Of a stretch of DNA of 64,000 bases, positions 41,037 through 50,208 are shown one piece after another. A model generated the notes under the pieces. The model had not been told where the DNA came from, did not search any database, and saw only the letters and a program-made list of their open reading frames with translations. Source of the DNA: UBA1444 sp964521625 (lineage in GTDB: Bacteria > Bacillota > Negativicutes > UBA1444); assembly GCA_964521625.1 (NCBI GenBank), contig CAZFSM010000017.1, positions 21,342-85,341 of the forward strand, read 5' to 3'. Position 1 is the stretch's first letter. Every line of letters begins with the position of its first letter. The position numbers were made by a program, and so were the translations under genes.

Positions 41037-41254
41037 GTAATTATCACCCTTTCAACTATCAAATTATCATGTCAAAATGACCGAACGATCTTTATGTTTT
41101 CTGAATCGATGATAAATTTCGACGACTATTTGGAAATTCCTGCAAATGATCATCTGTTTCTAAAGTAATTTAAGTCGATTAATAAAATGTCCTCAGTTAT
41201 TTTATAACAACAAAGATTACTGCCACCCCCGCGACGATTTCCCAGATAGTTCTA

Positions 41255-41782
41255 TCACGGCGCAGACTGTTTATTTTTGTCTTGGTTTCCTTTTCGTATT
41301 TCGCCTGAAATTCGTTGGCAGTCTGCAACGATGTTTCCTGCCTCTTCAAGTCTTGCGCCTGTTTCTCGATTATTATCGCCGATTGAACTTGCAAGGCGTC
41401 GGCTCTCGCCAATCTCTGTTCCAAGTTGACTATTATTCTTGCGGAGTCGGTCGTTGTCAGCTTGGAGAGATCGATTAGTTTCTGCAGCCTGTCGAAGTTC
41501 TGATCGAATTGCGTCAGCTGTTCCTCTGTAATCGTCAGTTGCCGTGTTGCGGCCGTAATAGTTGTGATACTTGACTGCCTCAGATCGTCCCCATCCGGTT
41601 TCCAGGCCACTTTGGGCAAGAAATGTCGCTGGATCCAGCCCAGCCTCCCTCACGATCTGCAGGTATGGCTCCAGACTTTCAATGAACGATTCGGAACTTG
41701 CCAGCGCCGTAGCAGAGAGAAAAACAGCCACAACAATCGTTGTGACTAAAATTCCCCAACATTTTTGGCGCAAGATCTTCAT
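41255..41782 (-). CDS. Exported coiled-coil protein with FlgJ-like start
   Basis: 175 residues with a signal peptide (ILVTTIVVAVFLSATALA). YLQIVREAGLDPATFLAQSG, then LETGWG recalls the start of glucosaminidase (FlgJ-type) domains, but the domain breaks off. What follows is coiled coil (ETNRSLQADNDRLRKNNSQL). AGGTGA precedes the ATG. From 41619 to 41197 another frame reads a second coiled coil ending in a membrane helix (IWEIVAGVAVIFVVIK), so either a frameshift or overlapping genes of the spanin kind are present. Confidence 0.55.
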   Translation of the reverse strand: MKILRQKCWGILVTTIVVAVFLSATALASSESFIESLEPYLQIVREAGLDPATFLAQSGLETGWGRSEAVKYHNYYGRNTATDDYRGTADAIRSELRQAAETNRSLQADNDRLRKNNSQLGTEIGESRRLASSIGDNNRETGARLEEAGNIVADCQRISGEIRKGNQDKNKQSAP

Positions 41783-42000
41783 TCCGTATCACCTGCCTGC
41801 ATCCAATAACTTCTCCTCCTACTTTAGACGATAAGAAAACCACTTCGATTTTGAAGTGGTTCTGATAATAATATTCGAGTCATTATTCTTCCATATTTTT
41901 GCAATCAATGCTACAATATTTTCATATAGCAACCAGATATTCCTTAAAGCAAACCTTTGCCAACTACCTTTTCAATCAGTATCCAGATTGGAGGCAATGT

Positions 42001-42552
42001 ATGAAAAAACATTTGCTCAATGTTTGCTTCTTTATCCTACCGCTCCTATTTTGCGCCACTACTTTCGCAGCAACTCCCGCTGCATTGAATGTCGATTTTG
42101 CCAAGTACGAAAACGCAAAATACAACTTCCAAATATATTATCCTTCAACGTGGAAAATTACTGAGGGGATTATGGGAACCGCCGTGACATTTCGCTCCCC
42201 ACCTGACAGCCCTACAGATCAGTTTCTTGAAAACGTAGTTATTGGTGTCGCAGATCTAGCCGCAGTTCCAAGTATGACTCTGGATAAATATGTGGAATTG
42301 AGTTTAGCGCAATTGGCGAAAGTAATTACAGATTATAAATTAATTAGTATCCAACCTAGAGTTATTGCAGGCAAGCCCGCCAAAATAATTGTATTAACGG
42401 GCCGGCAAGGAATCTTTTCGGTAAAGTTTTTGGATGCAATAATTTTGTCCAATAACAAGGCCTATGTCATCACTTTTATTGCGGAAGAAGCCAAATACAA
42501 GAACTATGAAGAAATTGGAACGAAAATCATCAATTCAATGCTGATTCAGTAG
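42001..42552 (+). CDS. Secreted PsbP/DUF1795-like protein
   Basis: 183 residues from the ATG at 42001 (GGAGG 7 bases before). A signal peptide (LLNVCFFILPLLFCATTFA) is followed by FAKYENAKYNFQIYYPSTWK and a long beta/helix layout ending in YEEIGTKIINSMLIQ, the pattern of PsbP-like domains found in many small bacterial secreted proteins. Function unknown. Confidence 0.75.
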   Translation: MKKHLLNVCFFILPLLFCATTFAATPAALNVDFAKYENAKYNFQIYYPSTWKITEGIMGTAVTFRSPPDSPTDQFLENVVIGVADLAAVPSMTLDKYVELSLAQLAKVITDYKLISIQPRVIAGKPAKIIVLTGRQGIFSVKFLDAIILSNNKAYVITFIAEEAKYKNYEEIGTKIINSMLIQ

Positions 42553-42685
42553 CGACTTGGCAAAGAGTATTGGTTACAGGCTCACCTATAAAAAGCTGAG
42601 TATATCCCTTCCAGACAGTGACTTACTCATCCTCTATTTTCGTCAAATGGAATCCAAGCGTCCATACATTAAGGAGGGCACTGAA

Positions 42686-43315
42686 ATGAAAAAACAACTT
42701 ACTGTCTTACTCGTCTTATTTTCTTTATTAGTGTTCACATCCGCAGTCGCATTTGCTGCAGAAATATTTGATCAGAATGACAAAACGATCAGCGACGCGA
42801 CTATTCTTATTGGAAAAAATCCACAAGACGCTATTGCCTATTATAAGCGTGGCATCGCTTATAATAACAAGAATGCTTTCGACGATGCCCTTGCAGATTA
42901 TAACAAGGCAATCGAACTCAACCCGAAATACGCCGCTGCTTATCTTAGTCGTGGCGTTTTGTATGAAGCCAAAAGAAATCAGTTTGATTTGGCATTAAGC
43001 GACTTTAGTGAAGCGATCAAAATTGACCCCTTGTATGAATTGGCTTATCTTAATCGTGGTATCACATATAGAAAGACCGGACAATTCGCATTGGCGATTG
43101 CGGACATGAATAAAGCCATAAAATTGAACAGTAACTATGCAAAAGCCTATTACAACAAAGGTTTGACTTATGAAGCCATGGGCTCCTACGCGGAAGCAAT
43201 TGCAACTTATAAAACACTCATGCAGATTATACCGCCACAGGATACACCGGCGCGCGATCCAGATTGGAACAAGCTGGCAAAAAACCGATTGCGAATCCTT
43301 GGCGTTCAGGATTAG
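42686..43315 (+). CDS. Secreted TPR-repeat protein
   Basis: 209 residues from the ATG at 42686 behind AAGGAGGG, with a signal peptide. Four TPR units follow, for example ALADYNKAIELNPKYAAAYL, ALSDFSEAIKIDPLYELAYL and AIADMNKAIKLNSNYAKAYY. It should act as a protein-binding scaffold outside the membrane. It is the last gene of segment C. Confidence 0.88.
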   Translation: MKKQLTVLLVLFSLLVFTSAVAFAAEIFDQNDKTISDATILIGKNPQDAIAYYKRGIAYNNKNAFDDALADYNKAIELNPKYAAAYLSRGVLYEAKRNQFDLALSDFSEAIKIDPLYELAYLNRGITYRKTGQFALAIADMNKAIKLNSNYAKAYYNKGLTYEAMGSYAEAIATYKTLMQIIPPQDTPARDPDWNKLAKNRLRILGVQD

Positions 43316-43356
43316 GTAATCGGCATGCCCCCTCGGGCTCAAACAACCGAGTGCCA

Positions 43357-43471
43357 ATAGAAAAAGCCCGCTCGAGCATAATGCCGAGCGGGCTTGATTT
43401 TACTATGGCGGGAGCGTGTAGGAATCGAACCCACCCAGGACGGGGTCACCGCCCCACACACGGTTTTGAAG
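43357..43471. repeat. Attachment-site copy of the selC 3' end, with terminator
   Basis: Bases 43406-43471 are identical to the last 66 bases of the tRNA gene. The AAGCCCGCTCG/CGAGCGGGCTT hairpin with TGATTTTA (43363-43400) precedes it and can terminate the TPR gene. The intact integrase gene ends 142 bp to the right, as expected at an element end. Confidence 0.92.
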
Positions 43472-43612
43472 TGTGCTTCGCAACGTTGCTCGAACGCTCG
43501 AACTTGTTGATTTACAAGGAGTTTCATGATTGGAATCTTTTACCACATTAATATTTATTAGCCTTTTTCCCCTTTTCCTGCCCCCAACCTGCCCCATGAA
43601 ATTATAAAAACT

Positions 43613-44791
43613 TCACTTCACATTTGGTTTTGCTATCACTTCTTCAATCAACTGAGAAGCAACGTGGTCAGTGTTTGAAAAGGCGTGGGTGTAAATATTA
43701 AGCGTGGTCATCTTGGTTGAATGTCCTAACCTCCTACTAATGGAAGCAATATCGAGCCCTTTAGAGTTAAGCAATGTAGCTGAAGTATGTCTTAATCCAT
43801 GAAAACGCAGATGTGGCAATCCATGTTTTCGAAGGAATCTTGGGAACCAGTGGGTCATGGTATCTGAGTGAATAGGTGCGCCATCATATTTGCTTACGAA
43901 TACAAACCCTGAATCCTTCCATGTACTTTCATTTTTCCGCTTTAGTTCTTGCTGGTATTCGTATAGACAAAACAACAAATTCGCTACTGTAATGGACAGA
44001 GCAATCTTTCGATGTGAATGGTCAGTTTTAGGTGGGTTAATTATATGACCTATCTTAGGGATATAATGCCTTGTTTGCACTACTTTTACAATCCTTTTCT
44101 CTAAGTCAACATTCGCCCATGTAAGCCCCATCAATTCACTTTCTCTCATGCCTGTGTCTATCGCCATGATTACAATTACTTGATACTGGTAATGCTCTTT
44201 TTCAAGAGCTGTTAGCAAGTCTTTAATTTGCGATTCGTTATAGAAACCAGCTTCAAGTTTAGGAGCTTTGGGGGTACTAACACGAGAAGCAGGATTAGAT
44301 GCTATCACCTGCCATTTTACAGCAACTTCAAATATTGAGTGCAGCAACCTGTGATGATGTAGCACTGTCGTTTTAGACAACCCTCCTTTCTTGCCATCTA
44401 GTCGAGAATTCGGTTGCTGCATGCCACGATAAAACGCTGCCAGCATTAATGGGTTAATCTTTGTCATTGTTATATGCCCCAGTTCAGGTAATATACGAGC
44501 ATATAGAATTTGCTTGTAACGATAGGCGGTCTTGGGTCTTAACTCTACTTCCACATAGTTCTTTAGCCAGAGTTCAACAAAAGTGAACAATGTCATTTTC
44601 TTTGTTTCAGCTAATGTTCCAGTTTCAATTTCCGTGATGAACTTAGCTAAAGCTATTTCAGCATCTTTGTTTGAAACTGTGCCTAATGTTCTATATTTCT
44701 TCACTGCCTGTCCTTTGGCATTAAGTCCAACTGACACAATCAACCTCGCCTGGTCTTTATGCTTACCTCGCCATTCAATAGAACCCTTCAT
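43613..44791 (-). CDS. int: Tyrosine recombinase (site-specific integrase)
   Basis: About 392 residues from the ATG at 44791 (GGGGG 8 bases before). An N-terminal arm-binding domain (GSIEWRGKHKDQARLIVSVG) and a SAM-like core-binding domain lead into a complete catalytic domain: Arg in AIDTGMRESELMGL, LRFHGLRHTSATLL, LGHSTKMTTLNIYTH with the nucleophile Tyr. It should integrate and excise segment D at the tRNA site next to it. It is the only intact integrase of the array and may act on the other att copies too. Confidence 0.95.
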   Translation of the reverse strand: MKGSIEWRGKHKDQARLIVSVGLNAKGQAVKKYRTLGTVSNKDAEIALAKFITEIETGTLAETKKMTLFTFVELWLKNYVEVELRPKTAYRYKQILYARILPELGHITMTKINPLMLAAFYRGMQQPNSRLDGKKGGLSKTTVLHHHRLLHSIFEVAVKWQVIASNPASRVSTPKAPKLEAGFYNESQIKDLLTALEKEHYQYQVIVIMAIDTGMRESELMGLTWANVDLEKRIVKVVQTRHYIPKIGHIINPPKTDHSHRKIALSITVANLLFCLYEYQQELKRKNESTWKDSGFVFVSKYDGAPIHSDTMTHWFPRFLRKHGLPHLRFHGLRHTSATLLNSKGLDIASISRRLGHSTKMTTLNIYTHAFSNTDHVASQLIEEVIAKPNVK

Positions 44792-44902
44792 GGCAAATCC
44801 CCCGTTCATCGTTTTCATCAACAAATGACCTGCTAAAAATGAAAATCAGCATGAAAACTAAAAGACAAGCTTGATAGCTTGCCTTCTTTTGAATTTCTGA
44901 CC

Positions 44903-45370
44903 CTATATGTACCCTTTTTCTTTCAAACTGACAAAACTGTTCGCACAACAAATAATATGGTCAAGGATTGGAATTTCCAGTAGTTTCCCTGCTTCAACCA
45001 GTTTCTTTGTTAAGCTTATGTCTTCCGAACTGGGTGTAGGGTCACTACTAGGATGATTATGTGCCAGAATCAAACTTGCTGTTGTACCCCCATGCAACAA
45101 TGCCACTCTGAATAGCTCTCTTGGGTGCACAATCGCTGCATTCAAACTGCCACAACTGATGGTACTGATACCCAGAACATGATTCTTGGTGTTCAGTAAC
45201 ATGACCATAAAGTGTTCTACAGTCAGTTCGCTAAACACAGGTTGCAAAATACGGTGAGCATCTTCTGGTTGCCTGACAATTTTGGGCATTGTGGTGATTA
45301 AACTCTGTTCTTTGACTAGGCGAACCGCAAGTTTGGGAATGTAGTGTCGTTTTACAGTGTTTGAATTCAT
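44903..45370 (-). CDS. RadC-like JAB-domain protein
   Basis: 155 residues with the metal-binding motif LILAHNHPSSDPTPSSED and a preceding Glu in VHPRELFRVALLHG. The N-terminal helix-hairpin-helix of chromosomal RadC is missing, as is usual for versions on mobile elements. The reaction is unknown; the fold is a JAB metalloprotease. Confidence 0.9.
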   Translation of the reverse strand: MNSNTVKRHYIPKLAVRLVKEQSLITTMPKIVRQPEDAHRILQPVFSELTVEHFMVMLLNTKNHVLGISTISCGSLNAAIVHPRELFRVALLHGGTTASLILAHNHPSSDPTPSSEDISLTKKLVEAGKLLEIPILDHIICCANSFVSLKEKGYI

Positions 45371-45624
45371 GTTTTCCCCTCCTGAGTGTTATAAATTTTC
45401 ATTCACAACACCCCGAAGGGGAAAAGATATGAAATTCCTGTTGATTATCATCAATTAGTTGACAGAATAAAATTTCTATTCCGTGTATTTCAGAAATGAC
45501 GTTTTTTGCTTCATTAAAATGAGCTTATTCAATATAGGTTATGAGAGGGTAATAATGAGCGACTGGCAGGAATAACCCTGTCTTTTTTTATGCACCCAAT
45601 CAATTCTAAGAAAGAAGGTTAATC

Positions 45625-45807
45625 ATGTTATCCAAGTTAAAACTCGTGCGTTTGCAAAAAGGACTAAAAACAAAGGAGGTGGCAGAAAAGCTCCATGTGT
45701 CTGTATCATATGTTTCTAAACTGGAAAATGGTTCTGCTGTGGTTACAATGCAAATTCTGCAAAGATTTGCAGATGTATATGGCATTCCAGCCAAAACACT
45801 GATTTAG
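45625..45807 (+). CDS. Small XRE-family regulator
   Basis: 60 residues that are essentially one helix-turn-helix (KGLKTKEVAEKLHVSVSYVS). GAAGG precedes the ATG. It probably governs the excision/replication genes of segment D. CAGAGC/GCTCTG with eight Ts forms its terminator right after the stop. Confidence 0.9.
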   Translation: MLSKLKLVRLQKGLKTKEVAEKLHVSVSYVSKLENGSAVVTMQILQRFADVYGIPAKTLI

Positions 45808-45836
45808 TCAGAGCGTTGCTCTGGCTATTTTTTTTA
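45808..45836 (+). terminator. Terminator of the XRE gene
   Basis: CAGAGC-GTT-GCTCTG stem followed by GGCTATTTTTTTT. Confidence 0.85.
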
Positions 45837-45889
45837 CTATGTGGTCAATCTTTTGACAAGAATATAGCAAGCTGATTTGGAGGTAACAG

Positions 45890-45925
45890 TTGAAGCATTA
45901 CCTACTATCATCATTAGCTTGCTAA
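45890..45925 (+). CDS. Possible 11-residue leader peptide
   Basis: TTG-start reading frame MKHYLLSSLAC behind a strong TTTGGAGG site, 6 bases away, upstream of the primase-helicase gene. It lies within an inverted repeat (AGCAAGCT ... AGCTTGCT), so it could be an attenuator. No proof that it is translated. Confidence 0.3.
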   Translation: MKHYLLSSLAC

Positions 45926-46045
45926 ATCTTAACACCTGATTAAAACCGCGAAGGTACGTTCACCCCACTTACTCGTTACCCCATTGGGGCAACGTTTATA
46001 TAGAAATTATAAATAATAAATATTTGAACTGAGGTGTTTTGAAAA

Positions 46046-47566
46046 ATGTGGTATAGGTATATAAAAACGAGGTATTTTACGATGCGTGGGTCTCAAACAG
46101 AGCATCAAACAGATACCAACAAATCCGAAATATTAGTCCAAATCATCAAGGAAGGCTGTGAGTTTTTCAAATGTGAGGAAGGGAAAACATGGGTTTTATT
46201 CTTCATCCAAGACAAGCGAAATATTGCACCTATTAAAAGCAAACTGTTTCGAGGATGGGTTTCAACACAGTGGGGACAAGAATTTAAAAAGACGCCCCCT
46301 TCTACTGCCATAACTAACGTCATTGATTTTCTAGACAGTGAAACACTGGTTTATGGTGAAACCAAAGTGCTTCATCGCAGAATAACACAGGCTGATGGTG
46401 CATTTTGGTACTATCTGGATAATCAGGAAAAGCAAGCAGTGCGCATTGATGCTTTAGGATGGCGAGTCTCAGAAGGAAACCTTCCCTATTTTCGAGAAAC
46501 GACAAATTCGCAAGAACAAGTTTCTCCTTCAATGAGTGGCGATACGAAAAAACTACTAGACTTTGTGACCCTAAAAGATGAAAAACAACAACTACTGTTT
46601 CTCGTCTCTGTCATCACATGTTTTGTGCCTAATATTTCGCACCCTGCATTTGTATTTCATGGATGCAAAGGTTCGTCAAAAACAACAACGATGCGATTTG
46701 TGCAAAAACTTATAGACCCCTCAATTGAAAACTCATCTTCGCTGCCACGCAATGAATATGACTTGGGACTTCAACTGTCGCAAAGCAGTTTTGTTGCTTA
46801 TGACAATCTGACGCAAATTCAGCCATGGCAAAGTGACATGCTATGCAGGGCAGTGACTGGGGGTAGTGTTTCCAAACGCGAGAATTATACTGATACAGAC
46901 AGGGTCAGAGTGAATTTTCAAGGATGTATTGCTCTAAATGGAATTAATCTTGTTGTTTCCAAGTCAGATTTATTGGACAGGTCTATTATTTTCGAACTGG
47001 AAAGACTCCATGAAACTAAGCGAAAACCCTTGCAACAACTTGAAGCTGAGTTTGCTCAAGCACTACCTGACATCTTGGGTGGTATTTTCTCCACACTGAG
47101 TAAAGCCATCAGTGAATTTCACAATTTGTCCCTGCCTAATCTCCCACGTATGGCAGATTATTGTAAATGGGGTTGTGCAGTGGCTATGGCACTAGGATAC
47201 AAAGCAGAAAAATTTGTTGATGCTTATGATGAAAACATCAAAATAGCGCAAAATGCGTGCATTGAGTCAAGTCAATTAGCACTCGCATTGGAAGCTTTTG
47301 CAGCAGTGAACCCTGAGTGGGAAGGAAGTGTTGGAGAGCTGCATGAATATCTTGGAAACATTTTATTCAACATGAATATGAAACGTGACAAGACATTTCC
47401 TGCATCAGCGAGTAAACTCATGTCTGCGGTTCGAGAGATATTACCTGATATTCAAGCACTGGGCATTAATGTGAAAGAACTTGGTCGCAAAAGTGCAGGA
47501 GTCATGGTTCGAATCACAAATCAAATGCTACCTGTACTGCCTGGCATAATCGCATTGTGCAGATAA
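46046..47566 (+). CDS. Primase-helicase-like replication protein of the element
   Basis: 506 residues. After a diverged N-terminus the ATPase part has Walker A in FHGCKGSSKTTTMRFVQ, followed by SSLPRNEYDLGLQLSQSSF and DNLTQIQPWQSDMLCRAVTG with the sensor region ALNGINLVVSKSDLLDRS. This layout occurs in replication ATPases of integrated elements and satellites. GAGGTG lies 11 bases before the ATG. CTACAT repeats right behind the gene may be its origin. Confidence 0.78.
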   Translation: MWYRYIKTRYFTMRGSQTEHQTDTNKSEILVQIIKEGCEFFKCEEGKTWVLFFIQDKRNIAPIKSKLFRGWVSTQWGQEFKKTPPSTAITNVIDFLDSETLVYGETKVLHRRITQADGAFWYYLDNQEKQAVRIDALGWRVSEGNLPYFRETTNSQEQVSPSMSGDTKKLLDFVTLKDEKQQLLFLVSVITCFVPNISHPAFVFHGCKGSSKTTTMRFVQKLIDPSIENSSSLPRNEYDLGLQLSQSSFVAYDNLTQIQPWQSDMLCRAVTGGSVSKRENYTDTDRVRVNFQGCIALNGINLVVSKSDLLDRSIIFELERLHETKRKPLQQLEAEFAQALPDILGGIFSTLSKAISEFHNLSLPNLPRMADYCKWGCAVAMALGYKAEKFVDAYDENIKIAQNACIESSQLALALEAFAAVNPEWEGSVGELHEYLGNILFNMNMKRDKTFPASASKLMSAVREILPDIQALGINVKELGRKSAGVMVRITNQMLPVLPGIIALCR

Positions 47567-47716
47567 TGTAGACAGTGTATGTAGTGTAGCAAATGTATGC
47601 ACTTACTGCTTTTTATATCTTTTCTTATTTTCTTTTGAAAGAAAAAGAATAAGGATTAGAAAACATGTTTTGTGCCTACACTATCTACATTGCTACATTC
47701 TCTACATGGCTACATC
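47565..47716. repeat. Inverted clusters of CTACAT iterons, possible origin
   Basis: Right cluster (47674-47716): five CTACAY units spaced 8-9 bases apart. Left cluster (47565-47598): four units of the complement (ATGTAG, ATGTAG, GTGTAG, ATGTAT). The 75 bases between them are very AT-rich. Iterons in two arms around an AT-rich centre beside a replication ATPase are typical of an origin. Confidence 0.55.
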
Positions 47717-48125
47717 GCTTAATGACAAACTAAAAGGTTATCATCCCTTTTTACACAGCGACGTTATCGAGTTTGCGAGGTAACGGAAGTTGTGGGATAG
47801 AGACATTCAAACAAAAACTTCATGAATGAAGGCTTTTGTTTGATGTCTCTATCTGTCATCGTGCTTTTTCTACGCAGTTCCTGCTTCGCAAAAACCAACA
47901 ATGACTTACTATGTTCTGAAGAAAAAACTCATTTATTATGGGGTAACTGTTGCAGTAGTTTTGGCAATAAACCAGCAGGTTATATCGACAAATTCAGCTT
48001 GTTTAATGTCGAGTGATTTTGTCGGATATGTAATATGGTAATGTGTGGCAAACCATTTCAGTGTAAAGGAAAAAAGCTTGACACATCCGTAATAGCATTG
48101 TCCCTTGCGAATCATGCTCAAAACA
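47717..48125. other. Non-coding stretch with a long hairpin
   Basis: GATAGAGACAT-T-CAAACAAAA (47796 on) pairs with TTTTGTTTG-ATGTCTCTATC (47834-47853), inner arms CTTCAT/ATGAAG. The stem is about 27 bp with small bulges. No T tract follows, so it is not a simple terminator; it could be an element end, a single-strand origin or an RNA. Short frames at 47822-48016 and 47901-48041 have no convincing ribosome binding site. Confidence 0.5.
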
Positions 48126-48156
48126 GAAAGCAGGAGGGGTTTCCCTCCTGCTTTCT
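48126..48156. terminator. Terminator after the transposase gene
   Basis: AGAAAGCAGGAGGG and CCCTCCTGCTTTCT are perfect arms around GTTT. Confidence 0.85.
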
Positions 48157-48162
48157 ATTTCA

Positions 48163-48534
48163 TCATGTTTTCTGGTTCTTGATATACCTCTCCACCGCTT
48201 CAATACTGCTTCCACCTACTGAACTGATGTAATATCCCTTGCTCCAACCAGTGAATTGGGGGAGTATCTTCTTTATACTTGCTTGCGAACACCCTTTGAT
48301 GATTTTTGCTATCTGTGCTGGGGCAATGGTGGCTGGTGCTTGAATCATGAAGTGTACATGGTCTGGCATGATTTCGCCAGTATGAATGGTCAAGGGGTAG
48401 TGTTTGATTGCTTCTTCGAACAACGCCACTGTGATGGCATCTGTGAGGTCGTGTCTACGGCATTTGGTGACAGTGACGAAATGATAAGCAAGTAAGCAAA
48501 CCGAATGGTTATGGTGAATGGGGTTCATATTCAT
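48163..48534 (-). mobile_element. tnpA: IS200/IS605-type transposase (TnpA, Y1)
   Basis: 123 residues of the single-strand transposase family. The HUH motif is HVHF in MPDHVHFMIQAP. The C-terminal WSKGYYISSVGG and VERYIKNQ hold the catalytic Tyr. The length is a bit below the usual 130-150. No TnpB accompanies it. The expected subterminal hairpins are not certain: CCGCGAAGCGG (48576-48586) on the 5' side and the terminator at 48126 are candidates. Confidence 0.88.
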
Positions 48535-48678
48535 GATTTCACTTCCTCTTTTCTATTTAGAATCATGAAACGCACCCCGCGAAGCGGAAAGAAAACATGA
48601 GGTTTGAACCTTGCAGGACAAATGTAGTTCGTTATAGAACAGGGAATTATTGTCTAATTTAACCATGGGGGTGCAGAC

Positions 48679-49095
48679 ATGCGTAAGAAAATTGCTGGTC
48701 TTGTGCTACTCCTTATGATTTTCCTTGCGAACAGTGTTTTCGCTGCGAACTGGGTATATTACAACAGAGTTGGAAAACTTCATACGGAGTATATTGATAG
48801 TGATTCAGTCTTTAAAGATGGAAACAAACTGACATATTGGTTGCTACAAGTATTGGACAAACCATTGTCAAGCAATTATGCAAAGCAAACGCTGAAATTT
48901 GAAGTCAAACTGAACTCTCCTCGCGAATTTACCATTGCTGAGTCATGCATTTATGATGCAAATAATCGTCCAGGCACTCCTAAAATCCATGAGCCTGAAT
49001 GGGAAGTTGCAGAGAATTACGATAACAAGCAAATTGACTTTGTTTTGAAGTATGCAAAGAATCAGAAGGATACAGGAATAAAACCCACTCCATAA
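48679..49095 (+). CDS. Secreted protein resembling surface-adhesin E
   Basis: 138 residues with a signal peptide (KKIAGLVLLLMIFLANSVFA). The mature start, ANWVYYNRVGKLHTEYIDSD, matches that of the protein at 38338 (ANWVKVTESEG), and the rest has the same beta layout. Two elements of one array thus carry related small secreted proteins. Function unknown. Confidence 0.68.
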   Translation: MRKKIAGLVLLLMIFLANSVFAANWVYYNRVGKLHTEYIDSDSVFKDGNKLTYWLLQVLDKPLSSNYAKQTLKFEVKLNSPREFTIAESCIYDANNRPGTPKIHEPEWEVAENYDNKQIDFVLKYAKNQKDTGIKPTP

Positions 49096-49134
49096 AACAA
49101 GACTCTTCTTGACGAAACAGTTCTCAAAAAGATA

Positions 49135-49154
49135 CCCCGCACGTTCGTGCGGGG
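49135..49154. repeat. Perfect palindromic hairpin
   Basis: CCCCGCACG and CGTGCGGGG are separated by TT. No T tract follows. It lies between the adhesin-like gene and the putative defence cluster. Confidence 0.7.
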
Positions 49155-49376
49155 AGTAGTCATTAAATCTTATGGTCGTTTACTGTGAACATTACGAGTT
49201 CGCACATGGTATGTGCTGGGTGGGGCTACATATTTGTCATCCCTCCCCTTGATATGTAAAGTCAAGAATAAAAATGGAAGCTCATTTGAAGTGCGCAAAA
49301 AATTTTTTCAGTGCAAATTATGTTTCTCAAGCAATTGTTTTATCTTTGGTCGCAAAAAAAACTTGAAGGTTGGTAT

Positions 49377-50174
49377 ATGATGGAGTTTCTTATACAGTCA
49401 TGTAAAGACCAACAGAATATTTATTATTTTTTCAGCTCTGCGGCACAAAGCATCGCAGCATTTGTCGCTTTTATCCTTGCTGGCTATGCATTAGTTCATC
49501 AAATGATGGATAATGAGCAATCAAGGGATGATAGTTTGCAAGAAATCAATCACGCCATCAAAGTTCATTATCATTCTGCGGTAAAAAAACTGTCTTTTGC
49601 TACTGGCTTCACAATACTCTATTGTTTATTGATAATATGGCTGAATGGCTATCTTTTGTCTATGAGTTTATTTCTTATTGGGGGAATGCTTTCAATTGCA
49701 ATTACCATGATTTGGTCATTGTGCTTTGTCGTCGATATGATTGACCCAAACAAGAGAGAGTCAACTGCACGACAATTATTACAAACTACAGAATCAAATG
49801 CTCCAAACAGTTCTTTAAATGAAAGAAAAACTGGCAATATATCCCTTGGGGAGTTTGTGACTCAATTCATATCTTTAGAACGCATGCTGAGAAGCTATAT
49901 TAGTAGTTCCTTGCATGATACTAATGATTTTATTTCCAACAATAATAGACCCCCCTCTTTTACAGCAATAGTTGAAGGCTTAATGAGAAGAGAAATTATT
50001 GACACTGAACTCTATATACTGTTAAAAGAGTTGAGTAGATATAGAAATCTTGTTGTACATGGCAATATTGACAATATTGACCCCAATATGTACGAAAAGG
50101 TGGAGCAAGCAATGGAAAAAGTATCTATTCTAAATAGCGTGCCAAGAGATAATGAATCTAACAGAATTGAATAA
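49377..50174 (+). CDS. Membrane protein with HEPN-like C-terminus
   Basis: About 265 residues. Three membrane helices lie in the first 125 (AAQSIAAFVAFILAGYALVH, LSFATGFTILYCLLIIWL, LFLIGGMLSIAITMIWSLCF). The cytoplasmic part ends in LLKELSRYRNLVVHGNID, close to the RNxxxH motif of HEPN nucleases. It may be a membrane-tethered RNase or a sensor of the cluster. AAGG precedes the ATG at 49377; a longer start at 49311 lacks one. Confidence 0.6.
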   Translation: MMEFLIQSCKDQQNIYYFFSSAAQSIAAFVAFILAGYALVHQMMDNEQSRDDSLQEINHAIKVHYHSAVKKLSFATGFTILYCLLIIWLNGYLLSMSLFLIGGMLSIAITMIWSLCFVVDMIDPNKRESTARQLLQTTESNAPNSSLNERKTGNISLGEFVTQFISLERMLRSYISSSLHDTNDFISNNNRPPSFTAIVEGLMRREIIDTELYILLKELSRYRNLVVHGNIDNIDPNMYEKVEQAMEKVSILNSVPRDNESNRIE

Positions 50175-50208
50175 CATAAACTTTGCTAATAAAAAGGAAA
50201 GGTTGGGG

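Noticed and set aside
47822..48041. Two short frames (64 and 47 codons) between the replication gene and the IS200 transposase
   Set aside because: Neither has a ribosome binding site in position; one begins inside the long hairpin. The second has a hydrophobic stretch but no other support.
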